Origin: Mesorhizobium opportunistum WSM2075
GTDB taxonomy: Bacteria > Pseudomonadota > Alphaproteobacteria > Rhizobiales > Rhizobiaceae
DNA length: 64,000 nt
Assembly (NCBI RefSeq): GCF_000176035.2
Contig: NC_015675.1
Span: 1 to 64,000, forward strand
Direction of reading: 5' to 3'
Both the position numbers and the translations under genes were made by a program. Position 1 is the stretch's first letter; every line of letters starts with the position of its first letter. Below are positions 1 to 8,981 of the stretch, in pieces. The notes beneath the pieces are model-generated. The model did no database searches. It saw only the letters and a program-made list of their open reading frames with translations, and was not told the origin of the DNA.

Positions 1-52
1 AAAATTCTCACCCCTCAGAAATAGCCCTTATTTTTCAACCAGTTATTGATGG

Positions 53-72
53 TCATCCACAACTTGTCCACA
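53..72 (+). promoter_or_regulatory. Two adjacent DnaA-box-like sites
   Basis: TCATCCACA (53-61) and TTGTCCACA (64-72) each differ at one position from the consensus TTATCCACA. They lie in the same orientation, two bases apart. Such pairs upstream of dnaA usually serve autoregulation. This is inference from consensus matching. Confidence 0.55.
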
Positions 73-270
73 GCGCGTCGGAGCGACGGGAGGACAACTG
101 GCTGTCAAGAGAATTATTTCAGAAAATTTCGCGCCGGCCCGGCTTTTTCATATTCGCCGGAAAAGGGTTTGAATCACAATGGCTTTGTCAAAATATACCA
201 CTACGCCATAGAGCACCAACCTACCGGCGCTAACCAGATTCCTTAAAAATCCGTTAGAGGTGGCCTTGCC

Positions 271-279
271 CTATCCACA
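271..279 (+). promoter_or_regulatory. DnaA-box-like site
   Basis: CTATCCACA has one mismatch to TTATCCACA. It lies about 400 bases before the dnaA start, in the same orientation as the pair at 53-72, with GANTC sites at 237 and 340 nearby. Confidence 0.45.
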
Positions 280-674
280 GCGATTTCGGTAATGTCGGTT
301 CATCAAAAAGGGACGGGCCATTGGCCCTTAACCCAGCCCGAATCGGCCAGCGCAATTTGGCGGGATTTGCAACGCGGATCAAGTCCGCGAACGGGTTTGG
401 TTTGTCTTTTTTTGATACGGTAGGGGACTGGCGTAACAAGACATGGCAGGTAGACGGCGCGCCGGCGCTCTTTTCGCCGGGCGGTGTTGTATTGCCCTGA
501 CATACCCAACGCGGACTGGCTTTCAAGGCCGGCACCGGTCCCCCCGGTAATGGGCGACGTTCATCTGCCGGCGGCGGCAGCGGGCATCGTAGCAAAGACT
601 TAGGTCGCCGGATCACGGATGCAGGAGGCGCATTCCCGGCGGAAAACAGGTACAAAAAGACAAGGAACTCGATC

Positions 675-2219
675 ATGCAGAGCGGCGTCGAAAGGGAGCT
701 TACGGGCGACCTTCCATTTCCAGGAACTTTGATTGGAGCAAACGGCATGGCGGTCTCCAGCGACGCGGAACAGAAGTTCGACCGGGTCAAGGCCCAGTTG
801 AAGGCGCGTCTGGGAGCCGAGGTCTATTCGAGCTGGTTCGGCCGCATGAAGGTCGCGGAGGCCTCCAAGGGCATTGTCCGCATCTCGGTGCCCACCGCGT
901 TCCTGCGCTCCTGGATCAACGGCCATTATCTCGACCTGATCTCCGAACTGTGGAAGCAGGAAGATGCCGATCTCCTCAAGATCGAAATCATCGTGCGCAC
1001 GGCCACCCGCCAGGGGCGCAGCCATGCCGAGCCGGAACTGGCGCCAGTGCGCAAGATGACGCGGCAGACGCAGACGGCGCTGGCCGCCGGCACCGTGAGC
1101 CCTGGCAGGATCGAGCGATCCCCGGTGCCGCGCCCCGGCGCCGCGATCGAGAGCGAATTCCGCCACAATGTGCTGGGATCGCCGCTTGACCCGCGCTACA
1201 CGTTCGGCTCGTTCATCGAGGGGCCGTCGAACCGGGTGGCCTTCGCCGCCGCCAAGGCCGTGGCGGAATCGCAGTCGAGCGCGGTGCGCTTCAATCCGCT
1301 TTTCCTGCACGCGACCGTAGGGCTCGGCAAAACCCATCTGCTGCAAGCAATCGCCGCGGAATCCCTGAAACAGAACCCCAAATCACGCGTCGTCTATTTG
1401 ACGGCCGAGTATTTCATGTGGCGCTTTGCCACCGCAATCCGTGACAACAATGCACTGACGCTCAAGGAACAGTTGCGCGACATCGATCTCTTGATCATCG
1501 ACGACATGCAGTTCCTGCAGGGCAAGTCGATCCAGCACGAATTCTGCCATCTGATCAACATGCTGCTCGACAGCGCCAAGCAAGTGGTCGTTGCCGCAGA
1601 CCGGCCGCCGTCGGAACTGGAATCGCTCGAACCGCGGGTACGCTCGCGTCTCAACGGCGGCGTCGCGCTCGAAATGTCGGCGCCCGATTTCGCCATGCGC
1701 CTCGGCATGCTCAAACTGCGCCTGGCCACCGCCAGGGTCGACGACGCATCGCTCGACATCTCGGAGGAAATCCTCAACCACGTCGCCCGCACCGTGACCG
1801 GCAGCGGCCGCGAACTGGAAGGCGCCTTCAATCAGCTGCTGTTCCGTCAGTCGTTCGAGCCGCAGATCACCATCGACCGCATCGACGAGATCCTCGGCCA
1901 CATCTATCGCACCGGCGAACCGAAGCGGGTCCGGATCGAGGATATCCAGCGCATCGTGGCGCGCCACTACAACGTGTCGAAGACCGAATTGCTGTCCAAC
2001 CGGCGCACGCGCACCATCGTCAAGCCGCGGCAGGTCGCCATGTACCTGTCAAAGGTGATGACGCCGCGTTCGCTGCCCGAAATCGGACGGCGTTTCGGCG
2101 GCCGCGACCACACCACGGTGCTGCACGCCGTGCGCAAGATCGAGGATTTGTCCGGCAACGACAACACGCTGGCGCAGGAACTCGAGCTGCTGCGGCGCCT
2201 GATCAACGACCAGGCCTGA
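675..2219 (+). CDS. dnaA: Chromosomal replication initiator protein DnaA
   Basis: AAA+ ATPase that binds DnaA boxes, melts the origin and recruits the helicase DnaB. The 514-residue frame has the N-terminal domain I (the SSWFGRM region near residue 55), a Walker A around residues 212-220 (VGLGKTHL), Walker [10 protein letters not shown] around 273, and the C-terminal DNA-binding signature with [11 protein letters not shown] around 475-485. The P-loop lead-in reads HATVGLGKT, where many bacteria have GGVGLGKT; I believe this is a rhizobial variant rather than damage. The start at 675 gives a 24-residue extension before a second candidate, ATG at 747 (MAVSSDAEQ). Both are in frame and I cannot exclude the second. 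It is followed by dnaN after a 305-base gap. Confidence 0.97.
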   Translation: MQSGVERELTGDLPFPGTLIGANGMAVSSDAEQKFDRVKAQLKARLGAEVYSSWFGRMKVAEASKGIVRISVPTAFLRSWINGHYLDLISELWKQEDADLLKIEIIVRTATRQGRSHAEPELAPVRKMTRQTQTALAAGTVSPGRIERSPVPRPGAAIESEFRHNVLGSPLDPRYTFGSFIEGPSNRVAFAAAKAVAESQSSAVRFNPLFLHATVGLGKTHLLQAIAAESLKQNPKSRVVYLTAEYFMWRFATAIRDNNALTLKEQLRDIDLLIIDDMQFLQGKSIQHEFCHLINMLLDSAKQVVVAADRPPSELESLEPRVRSRLNGGVALEMSAPDFAMRLGMLKLRLATARVDDASLDISEEILNHVARTVTGSGRELEGAFNQLLFRQSFEPQITIDRIDEILGHIYRTGEPKRVRIEDIQRIVARHYNVSKTELLSNRRTRTIVKPRQVAMYLSKVMTPRSLPEIGRRFGGRDHTTVLHAVRKIEDLSGNDNTLAQELELLRRLINDQA

Positions 2220-2524
2220 CCGATCCGGGACAGGCAAGCCAGAACCGCGCTGGAATTCAATGACTTGCTTGCAATGCCATGGGCCAGGAACGGGCGCACG
2301 GCATTGCCTGGAGACGATCCGGATTCCCGATTCTGCCCAGCGGCTGGCGGTCTTCGTACCCTTTATCCCCAGAAAGGCCGTGCAGCCGGCCCGAACCGGT
2401 CGCGCGGGCTTGCGTTTGCAGGCTTTTTCCTGTCAGTTTACGCAGATTCTGAGCCTGTTCAGACCTTTCGCGGGGCGCCGCCAGCCGGAGACCCGCTCAT
2501 CCTTTCAAGCGAGCCTGTTTCGTC
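2220..2524. other. dnaA-dnaN intergenic region
   Basis: A 305-base gap without a supportable gene. Short frames overlap it but have no family features. It probably contains a separate dnaN promoter. I saw no clear terminator hairpin and no strong DnaA box. Confidence 0.4.
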
Positions 2525-3643
2525 ATGCGTGTTATCCTGGAACGGTCCAATCTCCTGAAGTCGCTCAACCACGTCCACCGTGTGGTCGAACGGCGCAACA
2601 CCATACCGATCCTGTCCAACGTGCTGCTCAGCGCCGAAGGCGCAAGCCTCGAAATGAAGGCCACCGACCTTGACCTGGAGGTGACGGAAGCGACGCCGGC
2701 CAAGGTCGAGCGCGGCGGGGCGACGACGGTTCCGGCGCACCTGCTCTACGATATCGTGCGCAAGCTCTCCGACGGCGCCGAGGTGATGTTGAAGACGGAT
2801 GAAGACGGCAACGCAATGACGGTGACGTCCGGACGCTCAAGCTTCCGCCTGCAGTGCCTGCCGCAATCCGATTTTCCCGAGCTATCGGCCGGATCCTTCT
2901 CGCATATCTTCCGCCTCGATTCGGTTGCCCTGAAGGGACTGATCGAGAAGACGCAGTTCGCCATTTCCACCGAAGAGACGCGCTACTATCTCAACGGCAT
3001 CTACCTGCACACGCACGAGGTCGGCGGCAAGCTGAAGCTGCGCTCGGTGGCGACCGACGGCCACCGCCTGGCACGCGCCGAGATCGATGCGCCGGCTGGC
3101 TCCGAGGGCATGCCGGGCATCATCATTCCGCGCAAGACGGTGAGCGAGCTGCAGAAGCTGGTCGACGATCCGGATGTCGCCGTGACCACCGAACTGTCGG
3201 ACACCAAGATCCGCTTCACCATCGGCAGCGTCGTCCTGACCTCGAAGCTGATCGACGGCACCTTCCCGGATTATCAGCGGGTCATTCCGACCGGCAACGA
3301 CAAGAAGCTGATCCTCGACCGCCAGAGCTTTGCCGCCGCGGTCGACCGGGTCTCGACCATTTCCTCCGAACGCGGCCGTGCGGTGAAGCTTTCGATCAGC
3401 GAAGGCCAGGTGACGCTCGCGGTCAACAACCCGGATTCAGGCAGCGCCACGGAAGAACTGGCGGCGGACTATTCGTCGGACCCGATCGAGATCGGCTTCA
3501 ATGCCAAGTATCTGCTCGATGTCGCCGCGCAGCTGACCGGCACGGAAGCGAAATTCATGCTGGCCGATGCCGGTTCGCCGACGCTGATCCACGACATGGC
3601 CGACGAGACCGCGCTTTACGTGCTGATGCCGATGCGGGTATAG
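2525..3643 (+). CDS. dnaN: DNA polymerase III beta subunit (sliding clamp)
   Basis: Ring-shaped processivity clamp that tethers DNA polymerase III and repair proteins to DNA. The 372-residue length is standard for three repeated clamp folds. The N-terminus (MRVILERSNLLKSLNHVHRV) is typical, as is the C-terminal stretch ending in YVLMPMRV, where the last residues line the partner-binding pocket. It sits between dnaA and recF in the common bacterial order. The start is unambiguous because no other in-frame start fits the family N-terminus. Confidence 0.98.
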   Translation: MRVILERSNLLKSLNHVHRVVERRNTIPILSNVLLSAEGASLEMKATDLDLEVTEATPAKVERGGATTVPAHLLYDIVRKLSDGAEVMLKTDEDGNAMTVTSGRSSFRLQCLPQSDFPELSAGSFSHIFRLDSVALKGLIEKTQFAISTEETRYYLNGIYLHTHEVGGKLKLRSVATDGHRLARAEIDAPAGSEGMPGIIIPRKTVSELQKLVDDPDVAVTTELSDTKIRFTIGSVVLTSKLIDGTFPDYQRVIPTGNDKKLILDRQSFAAAVDRVSTISSERGRAVKLSISEGQVTLAVNNPDSGSATEELAADYSSDPIEIGFNAKYLLDVAAQLTGTEAKFMLADAGSPTLIHDMADETALYVLMPMRV

Positions 3644-3718
3644 CCCGCGCGGCGGTTGCCTCGCGGCACGGCCGGCAGCGAAAGCTATGTTGCGGCGACT
3701 TCTGTAGGCGGATAGCGG

Positions 3719-4852
3719 TTGCCAGGACAAACCCATATAAGTAAGCTAACACTTACTAATTTCCGCAATTATGCGGCGCTGGCGATCGACCTCGCGCCAG
3801 GCGCGGTGGTCTTTTCCGGCGACAACGGTGCCGGCAAGACCAATCTCCTCGAAGCAATTTCCTTTCTGACGCCCGGGCGTGGCCTGCGCCGCGCTCCCTA
3901 CGCCGATGTCGCGCGCGCGGGCGGCGACGGCGGCTTTGCACTGCACGCAAGGCTCGACGGGCCCGACGGCCAGGTCGAGATCGGCACCGGCATTTCCGGC
4001 GGTGACAGCGAGGGCGGCAGGCGGGTGCGTATCAACGGCGCCACCGCACGGTCGGCCGAGGACATGCTGGAATGGCTGCGCGTCGTGTGGCTGACACCGG
4101 CCATGGATACGTTGTTCACCGGGCCGGCCGCGGATCGCCGGCGGTTTCTCGACCGATTGGTGCTGGCGATCGATCCCGGTCACGGCCAGCGCGCCCTGGA
4201 TTACGAGAAGGCGATGCGGGGCCGTAACCGCCTGCTTACCGAAAATTCGCGGGACGACCGCTGGTTCGAGGCGATCGAGATACAGATGGCCGAGACCGGG
4301 GTCGCCATCGCCGCGGCACGCGCCGAGATGGTGCGCCTGCTGGCCGCCATGATCGACAGGCTGCCCGACAGCGGGCCATTCCCGCAGGCCGATATCGGCC
4401 TTGCAGGCGATCTGGAAGCCGAGATCGCCGGCACGCCGGCGGTCGATGTCGAGGAGCGGTTCCGGCGGGCGCTTGCCGATGGCCGTGACCGCGACCGCGC
4501 CGCCGGGCGCACGCTCGAGGGCCCGCACCGGTCGGATCTCTTGGTCCGGCATCGCCCCAAGGCGATGCCGGCCGAGCTCTGCTCGACCGGCGAGCAGAAG
4601 GCATTGCTGGTCGGTATCGTTCTGTCGCATGCCCGGCTGACCGGCGAGGTGTCCGGGATGACACCGATCCTGCTGCTCGACGAGATCGCAGCACATCTCG
4701 ACGGAGGACGGCGGGCGGCACTGTTTTCGATCCTCGAGGAGTTGAACTGCCAGGCTTTCATGACGGGAACCGATGCGGCGCTGTTTTCCAGCCTGCAGGG
4801 CCGCGCGCAGTTCCTGACGGTCGACCACGGCATCGTTGGGCCAACCGTCTAG
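3719..4852 (+). CDS. recF: DNA replication and repair protein RecF
   Basis: SMC-like ATPase that loads RecA at single-strand gaps together with RecO and RecR (recR is also in this window). The 377 residues show Walker A GDNGAGKT at 34-41, an ABC-type signature near STGEQKALL and Walker B ILLLDEIAAHLD near the C-terminus. The start is TTG at 3719, after an AGGCGGA-like ribosome site; no ATG is available before the conserved ISKLTLTNFRNY segment. It lies 75 bases after dnaN and may be cotranscribed with it. Confidence 0.95.
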   Translation: MPGQTHISKLTLTNFRNYAALAIDLAPGAVVFSGDNGAGKTNLLEAISFLTPGRGLRRAPYADVARAGGDGGFALHARLDGPDGQVEIGTGISGGDSEGGRRVRINGATARSAEDMLEWLRVVWLTPAMDTLFTGPAADRRRFLDRLVLAIDPGHGQRALDYEKAMRGRNRLLTENSRDDRWFEAIEIQMAETGVAIAAARAEMVRLLAAMIDRLPDSGPFPQADIGLAGDLEAEIAGTPAVDVEERFRRALADGRDRDRAAGRTLEGPHRSDLLVRHRPKAMPAELCSTGEQKALLVGIVLSHARLTGEVSGMTPILLLDEIAAHLDGGRRAALFSILEELNCQAFMTGTDAALFSSLQGRAQFLTVDHGIVGPTV

Positions 4853-4905
4853 ATTTTTGTTGCATGGATGTCGTCAAGGTTTTTGACCCGCTATATGGTC
4901 CTGAT

Positions 4906-5658
4906 ATGACCAATGCGCTCACCGCCGACGAGATCGAACGCTATGCCCGCCACATCGTGCTGCCGGAGGTCGGCGGCTCCGGCCAGCAGAAGCTCAAGCA
5001 AGCACGCGTGCTGGTGATCGGCGCCGGTGGCTTGGGTGCGCCGGTGCTCGAATATCTTGCGGCAGCCGGCGTCGGTACGCTCGGCATCGTCGACGACGAC
5101 ACCGTGTCGCTCTCCAACCTGCAGCGTCAGGTCATTCACGGCACCGATACTGTCGGCCTGCTGAAAACCCATAGCGCCGAGGCCGCAATCGCCCGCATCA
5201 ATCCCAACACCAACGTCGAGACGCACACATTCCGGCTGACCGCGGACAACGCCCCTGCGCTGGTCGCTCGCTATGACATGGTCGTCGACGGTTCCGACAA
5301 TTTCGAGACCCGCTACGTGGTGGCCGATGCCTGCGCGAGCGAGCACAAGCCCTTGGTGCATGCCGCCGTCGGTCGTTTCGACGGCTCGGTGACCGTGCTG
5401 AAGCCTTTCGAGGACGGCAAGGATGGCAAGCCGAACCCCGGCTATCGCGACCTGTTCCCGGAAGCCCCGCCGCCGGGCCTGGTGCCGTCCTGCGCCGAGG
5501 CCGGGGTGCTTGGCGCGTTGACCGGCGTTGTCGGCACGCTGCAGGCAATGGAGGCGATCAAGCTGATCACCGGCATCGGCGAGCCGCTGGTCGGCCGGCT
5601 GCTGCTCTACGATGCGCTCGCCGCGCGCTTCGAAACGATCCGCTACAAGAGAGGCTGA
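4906..5658 (+). CDS. moeB: MoeB/ThiF-family adenylyltransferase
   Basis: E1-like enzyme that adenylates the C-terminal glycine of a small sulfur carrier (MoaD in molybdopterin synthesis or ThiS in thiamine synthesis). The 251-residue frame has the nucleotide motif GAGGLG at 39-44, the DDDTVSLSNLQRQ segment and the GLVPSCAEAGVLG segment that marks this family. The two CxxC pairs that bind structural zinc in E. coli MoeB are missing: the first position reads GYRDLF where CYRCLF is common, and the C-terminus ends in YKRG without cysteines. Start: ATG at 4906 matches the family N-terminus; an in-frame ATG at 4864 would add 14 residues. Substrate carrier is not determined. Confidence 0.85.
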   Translation: MTNALTADEIERYARHIVLPEVGGSGQQKLKQARVLVIGAGGLGAPVLEYLAAAGVGTLGIVDDDTVSLSNLQRQVIHGTDTVGLLKTHSAEAAIARINPNTNVETHTFRLTADNAPALVARYDMVVDGSDNFETRYVVADACASEHKPLVHAAVGRFDGSVTVLKPFEDGKDGKPNPGYRDLFPEAPPPGLVPSCAEAGVLGALTGVVGTLQAMEAIKLITGIGEPLVGRLLLYDALAARFETIRYKRG

Positions 5659-5660
5659 CC

Positions 5661-6149
5661 TTGGCGCGGACCTCGGCGCCCTCGATTACCCGAATCCCGG
5701 CCGACTTCGACCGCTGGGATGACGTGCTCGCACTCATCATGCGCGCCTTCGCCTTCATGGACGGCGTCATCGATCCGCCGTCATCGGCTCACCGGCTCAC
5801 CGTCGATTCCCTGCGCGACAAGGCCCGCCTGGAGAGCGGCTTCGTGGCTCTCGACAGCGACAGGATCGTCGGCTGCGTCTTTGCCATCGAAAGGGCTGAC
5901 GACTTCTATGTCGGCAAGCTCGCCGTCGAGCCGGACTGCCAAGGACAAGGCATCGGCCGGCGGCTGATGCGGGCGGTCGAAATTCTTGCGCTCGACCGCG
6001 GCAAGGCAGCATTGGAGCTCCAGACGCGGATCGAGCTCACCGCCAATCACGCCGCCTTTGCCCGCCTCGGCTTTCACGAGACCGAACGGACGGCGCATGA
6101 GGGCTACAGCAGGCCGACCTCGATCACCATGCGCAAGGCCCTTTCGTAA
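5661..6149 (+). CDS. GNAT-family N-acetyltransferase
   Basis: Predicted acetyl-CoA-dependent N-acetyltransferase of 162 residues. The acetyl-CoA motif A is visible as GKLAVEPDCQGQGIGRRLM around residues 85-105 (the Q/R-x-x-G-x-G/A pattern), followed by a C-terminal NHAAFARLGFHETERT segment typical of the fold. The start is TTG at 5661, two bases after the moeB stop, behind an AGAGAGG ribosome site, so it is probably translated from the same message. The substrate cannot be inferred. Confidence 0.85.
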   Translation: MARTSAPSITRIPADFDRWDDVLALIMRAFAFMDGVIDPPSSAHRLTVDSLRDKARLESGFVALDSDRIVGCVFAIERADDFYVGKLAVEPDCQGQGIGRRLMRAVEILALDRGKAALELQTRIELTANHAAFARLGFHETERTAHEGYSRPTSITMRKALS

Positions 6150-6169
6150 GACCCTGGCTTCATTTGCCG

Positions 6170-7171
6170 TCAGGTTCGGAGCGGCAGCACGCGATCCGGC
6201 GGCCGATGGCCATCGACGAAAGCCCGGATGTTGATGATGACCTTCTCGCCCATGTCGATACGGCCCTCCAGCGTCGCCGAGCCCATATGCGGCAACAGCA
6301 CGACCTTGTTCCTTGCGGCAAGCTTGAGCAGCTTGCCGTTGAGCGCCGGCTCGTGCTCGTAGACGTCGAGGCCGGCGCCGGCGATCTTGCCGTCCTGGAT
6401 CAGCTTGACCAGCGCTTCCTCATCGATGATGTCGCCGCGCGCGGTGTTGACGATGTAGGCCGTCGGCTGCAGCAAGGCCAGCCGCCGCGCCGACAGGAGA
6501 TGGAAGGTGGCTGGCGTCGACGGACAATTGACCGAGATGATGTCCATGCGGGCCAACATCTGGTCGAGGCTCTCCCAGTAGGTCGCCTCCAGCCCGTCCT
6601 CGACGGCCGGCAGCACGCGATGGCGATTGTGATAGTGGATGGAAAGGCCGAAAGCCTTGGCCCGCCTCGCCACAGCCGTGCCGATGCGGCCCATGCCGAC
6701 AATGCCCAGCCGCTTGCCCCAGATGCGCCGGCCAAGCATCCAGGTCGGCGACCAGCCGACCCATTTCTTGTCGCCGGTGAGCACGTTGGCGCCTTCCGCC
6801 AGCCGGCGCGGCACCGCCAGCATCAGCGCCATGGTCATGTCGGCGGTATCTTCGGTGAGCACGTTGGGCGTGTTGGTGACGGTGATCCCCTTCTTGGCAG
6901 CCGCCGCCACGTCGATCTTGTCGACGCCATTGCCGAAATTGGCGATCAGTTTGAGGTTGTCGCCGGCCTGGGCGATCAGTGCGGCGTCGATCTGGTCGGT
7001 CACGGTCGGCACCAGAACGTCGGCTTCCTTGACCGCGGCAACCAGCTCCGGCTGCGTCATCGGCCGGTCCTCGACATTCAGCCTCGCGTCGAACAGTTCG
7101 CGCATGCGGGTCTCGACCGGGTCGGGCAGCTTTCGCGTGATGACCACGAGAGGCTTCTTTTTGCCTGCCAT
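6170..7171 (-). CDS. 2-hydroxyacid dehydrogenase (glyoxylate/hydroxypyruvate reductase-like)
   Basis: NAD(P)-dependent D-2-hydroxyacid dehydrogenase, 333 residues. The dinucleotide motif LGIVGMGRIG lies about halfway. The catalytic pattern is present: Arg in VNTARGDIIDEEAL, Glu in DVYEHEP, and His in LLPHMGSAT. The closest characterised type is D-glycerate/glyoxylate reductase. Start: ATG at 7171 (MAGKKKPL) has a GAGGGAAAC ribosome site; an in-frame upstream start would add ten residues without family support. It converges with the acetyltransferase gene upstream. Exact substrate is uncertain. Confidence 0.9.
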   Translation of the reverse strand: MAGKKKPLVVITRKLPDPVETRMRELFDARLNVEDRPMTQPELVAAVKEADVLVPTVTDQIDAALIAQAGDNLKLIANFGNGVDKIDVAAAAKKGITVTNTPNVLTEDTADMTMALMLAVPRRLAEGANVLTGDKKWVGWSPTWMLGRRIWGKRLGIVGMGRIGTAVARRAKAFGLSIHYHNRHRVLPAVEDGLEATYWESLDQMLARMDIISVNCPSTPATFHLLSARRLALLQPTAYIVNTARGDIIDEEALVKLIQDGKIAGAGLDVYEHEPALNGKLLKLAARNKVVLLPHMGSATLEGRIDMGEKVIINIRAFVDGHRPPDRVLPLRT

Positions 7172-7319
7172 TGTTTCCCTCGTTGAGACCTCTTTAACCA
7201 AGACCGGCGAAACTGAAAGCCGGTCGCGGTAGCCGATTTACCCATGTAACAAGCGGTGCCGCCGAAGACAAAGAAAAAGGGGCGCAGCAGCCATCAGGCC
7301 GGCGCCGAAAGGAACGAAA

Positions 7320-7880
7320 GTGTCTGGTTTCGCGTCGCTTCGCCTGGTCCTCAGCGCAGCATTTCTCGGCACTCTCCTCTATTCTCCGCTCGCGGCGGCG
7401 CAGGGCGCGGCCGCACCTGCCCAGGGCGCCGTCACGCTGGGGCCGAGCGGCCTGCCGCTGCCGCGATTCGTCAGCCTGAAATCCGGACGCGTCAACTCGC
7501 GCGTCGGCCCGGGGGCCAATTACTCGGTCGACTGGATGTATATGAAGGCCGGCCTGCCGATGGAGATCATCCAGGAATTCGATACGTGGCGCCGCGTGCG
7601 TGATGCCGACGGTTCGGAAGGTTGGATCAACCAGTCGCTGCTTTCAGGCCGGCGTACCGCGATCATTGCGCCCTGGCAGCGCGGCAAGGGTGCCCAGATC
7701 AACCTTCTGAACAGCCCGGACAAGGACGCCAGGGTGATAGCGATCGTCGAGCCGGGCGTCATGGGCATGATCAAGTCCTGCGACGGCCAGTGGTGCGAAA
7801 TGACGCTCGGCGGCCACACCGGCTGGCTCGCCCAGTCGACGGTGTGGGGCGCCTATCCCGGCGAGCGGGTCAAGGACTGA
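7320..7880 (+). CDS. Secreted protein with two bacterial SH3 domains
   Basis: The 186-residue product has a signal peptide (hydrophobic LVLSAAFLGTLLYSPLAAA, cut near residue 27) and two SH3b-like repeats. The first has the pattern GRVNSRVGPGANY followed by EGWIN, and the second has INLLNSPDKDA followed by TGWLAQ. Such proteins usually bind cell-wall peptides in the periplasm; no catalytic domain is present. The start is GTG at 7320 behind AAGGAACGAAA. Its last 11 bases overlap the end of the convergent DUF4260 gene. Confidence 0.85.
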   Translation: MSGFASLRLVLSAAFLGTLLYSPLAAAQGAAAPAQGAVTLGPSGLPLPRFVSLKSGRVNSRVGPGANYSVDWMYMKAGLPMEIIQEFDTWRRVRDADGSEGWINQSLLSGRRTAIIAPWQRGKGAQINLLNSPDKDARVIAIVEPGVMGMIKSCDGQWCEMTLGGHTGWLAQSTVWGAYPGERVKD

Positions 7881-8250
7881 ACGCCCCCGGTTTGCGCCCG
7901 ATGCGGCCCAGATGAGTATCCTGAAAGCCGGTCGACAGCTTGAGGCCGTAGCCCAAGGAACGGTCGATGGCGATGTGGGCGATCCAGATCAGCGCGACCG
8001 TGATAGCGGCCGCATTGCCTAGCAGGTGGCCGGCGAGCAGCAGAAGCACCGGTGCGATCAGCATATGCAAGGCGTTGTAAGCTATCGCGCCAAGGCGCGG
8101 CCCACCGAGGTAGCCGAGCATCGACAGATCCGGCGCCAGGATAAGCACGGCAAAGAGCCACCAGGAAATGCCCGACGAAGCGTAGAAGACAATAGCGGCC
8201 ACCGCCACGACGACCCATTCGAGCCGGATTATCAGGTCGAGGGGTTTCAT
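7870..8250 (-). CDS. DUF4260 family small membrane protein
   Basis: A 126-residue protein with about four hydrophobic segments (around residues 10-28, 30-47, 55-75 and 80-97) and the HIAIDRSLGYGLK motif seen in DUF4260 proteins. No biochemical function is known for the family. It starts 22 bases after irr on the same strand, so it is probably cotranscribed with irr, but a role in iron response is unproven. The 3' end overlaps the convergent SH3 gene by 11 bases. Confidence 0.75.
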   Translation of the reverse strand: MKPLDLIIRLEWVVVAVAAIVFYASSGISWWLFAVLILAPDLSMLGYLGGPRLGAIAYNALHMLIAPVLLLLAGHLLGNAAAITVALIWIAHIAIDRSLGYGLKLSTGFQDTHLGRIGRKPGAFSP

Positions 8251-8272
8251 TCCGATTGTCCGGCCAAGCGGA

Positions 8273-8758
8273 TTATTCTGGCTTCGCCGACTGTTCTGGC
8301 CCTGCCGGTGATTCCTGGCGCTTGGGACGCAGCCTCACCACGATATCGACATTGGCGATTTCCATGCCCTCGGGCGGGTCAGGCAGGTTGGTGACCGTCA
8401 CCGGGCCGTTGGCGATGTCGAAAATCCGGTTTTCGCCCTCGATGTAGAAATGGTGGTGGTCGGAAGTGTTGGTGTCGAAATAGGTTTTCGCGCCCTCGAC
8501 GGCGAGGATGCGCAGCAGCCCCGCCTGGGTAAACTGGTGAAGCGCGTTGTAGACGGTGGCCAGCGACACCGGCACGCCGGCGGCCAGCGCCTCCTCATGC
8601 AGTTCCTCGGCCGACAAATGGCGGTCGCCCTTGGCGAAGAGCAGGTCGGCCAGCGCGATGCGCTGACGCGTCGGCCTCAGGCCGGCTTCACGTACCCGCT
8701 TGTCCACAGCGACATTTTCCTTCCGGCAGCCCCGGTCCATCTGGTCTTCCAAGCTCAC
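8273..8758 (-). CDS. irr: Iron response regulator Irr (Fur family)
   Basis: Fur-superfamily transcription factor that, in rhizobia, responds to haem status and binds iron control elements at iron and haem genes. The 161-residue frame has the winged-helix N-terminus (LRPTRQRIALADLLF, then VSLATVYNALHQFTQAG) and the Irr-type triple-histidine segment SDHHHFYIEGEN. The extended CxxC zinc sites of true Fur are absent. A GC pair lies near residue 10, but I do not see the full N-terminal haem regulatory motif known from Bradyrhizobium. The start may be GTG at 8758 or ATG at 8740; both have plausible ribosome sites. It is divergent from fabA, an arrangement also known in other rhizobia. A likely target is the palindrome at 43558-43578. 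Confidence 0.9.
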   Translation of the reverse strand: MSLEDQMDRGCRKENVAVDKRVREAGLRPTRQRIALADLLFAKGDRHLSAEELHEEALAAGVPVSLATVYNALHQFTQAGLLRILAVEGAKTYFDTNTSDHHHFYIEGENRIFDIANGPVTVTNLPDPPEGMEIANVDIVVRLRPKRQESPAGPEQSAKPE

Positions 8759-8981
8759 AGTCCCGCTTCAAGACACGCCCAGAATGGCAAAAAAATGAAT
8801 GTCTGCCGAAACCGGACCCCTGTTGACATATATTCTGTCGCCGGAATGCGATCAATAGCGCGCATTGACCCGGGCAGACTGGCGGGTTAAGCGCAAACGC
8901 CGGTTTCCGGCCTGAAACAGATTGTGTTAGGACACCGACGACAAGGGCGCGTTACCGCCCGGACGAATGGGGATGAGATTG
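8759..8981. promoter_or_regulatory. irr-fabA divergent promoter region
   Basis: This 223-base gap must hold both promoters. A TTGACA at 8823-8828 points toward fabA, but the bases 17-18 downstream match a -10 box poorly. I see no TTTAGAA-N3-TTCTAAA element here, so Irr autoregulation is not supported by the sequence. Confidence 0.35.

Larger units (their letters stand above)
1..674. other. Non-coding region upstream of dnaA
   Basis: I find no convincing gene in these 674 bases. Short open frames exist on both strands but are of low complexity or lack a ribosome site. The first 120 bases are AT-rich compared with the rest of the window and carry two DnaA-box-like 9-mers; a third lies near 271. 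Three GANTC sites, the CcrM methylation target in alphaproteobacteria, occur at 171, 237 and 340. The region most likely holds the dnaA promoter and a long 5' leader. Whether it is also a replication origin cannot be decided from sequence alone, because in many rhizobia the chromosomal origin lies away from dnaA. Confidence 0.6.

Noticed and set aside
46..790. Open frames on both strands ahead of dnaA, up to 178 codons
   Set aside because: Low-complexity translations without family motifs, no ribosome sites, and one runs through the dnaA start. Frames this long are expected by chance at this GC content.
8823..8839. TTGACA and a partial GACA-TGTC palindrome between irr and fabA
   Set aside because: No matching -10 box at 17-18 bases and the palindrome has several mismatches, so I list the region only as a promoter-containing gap.
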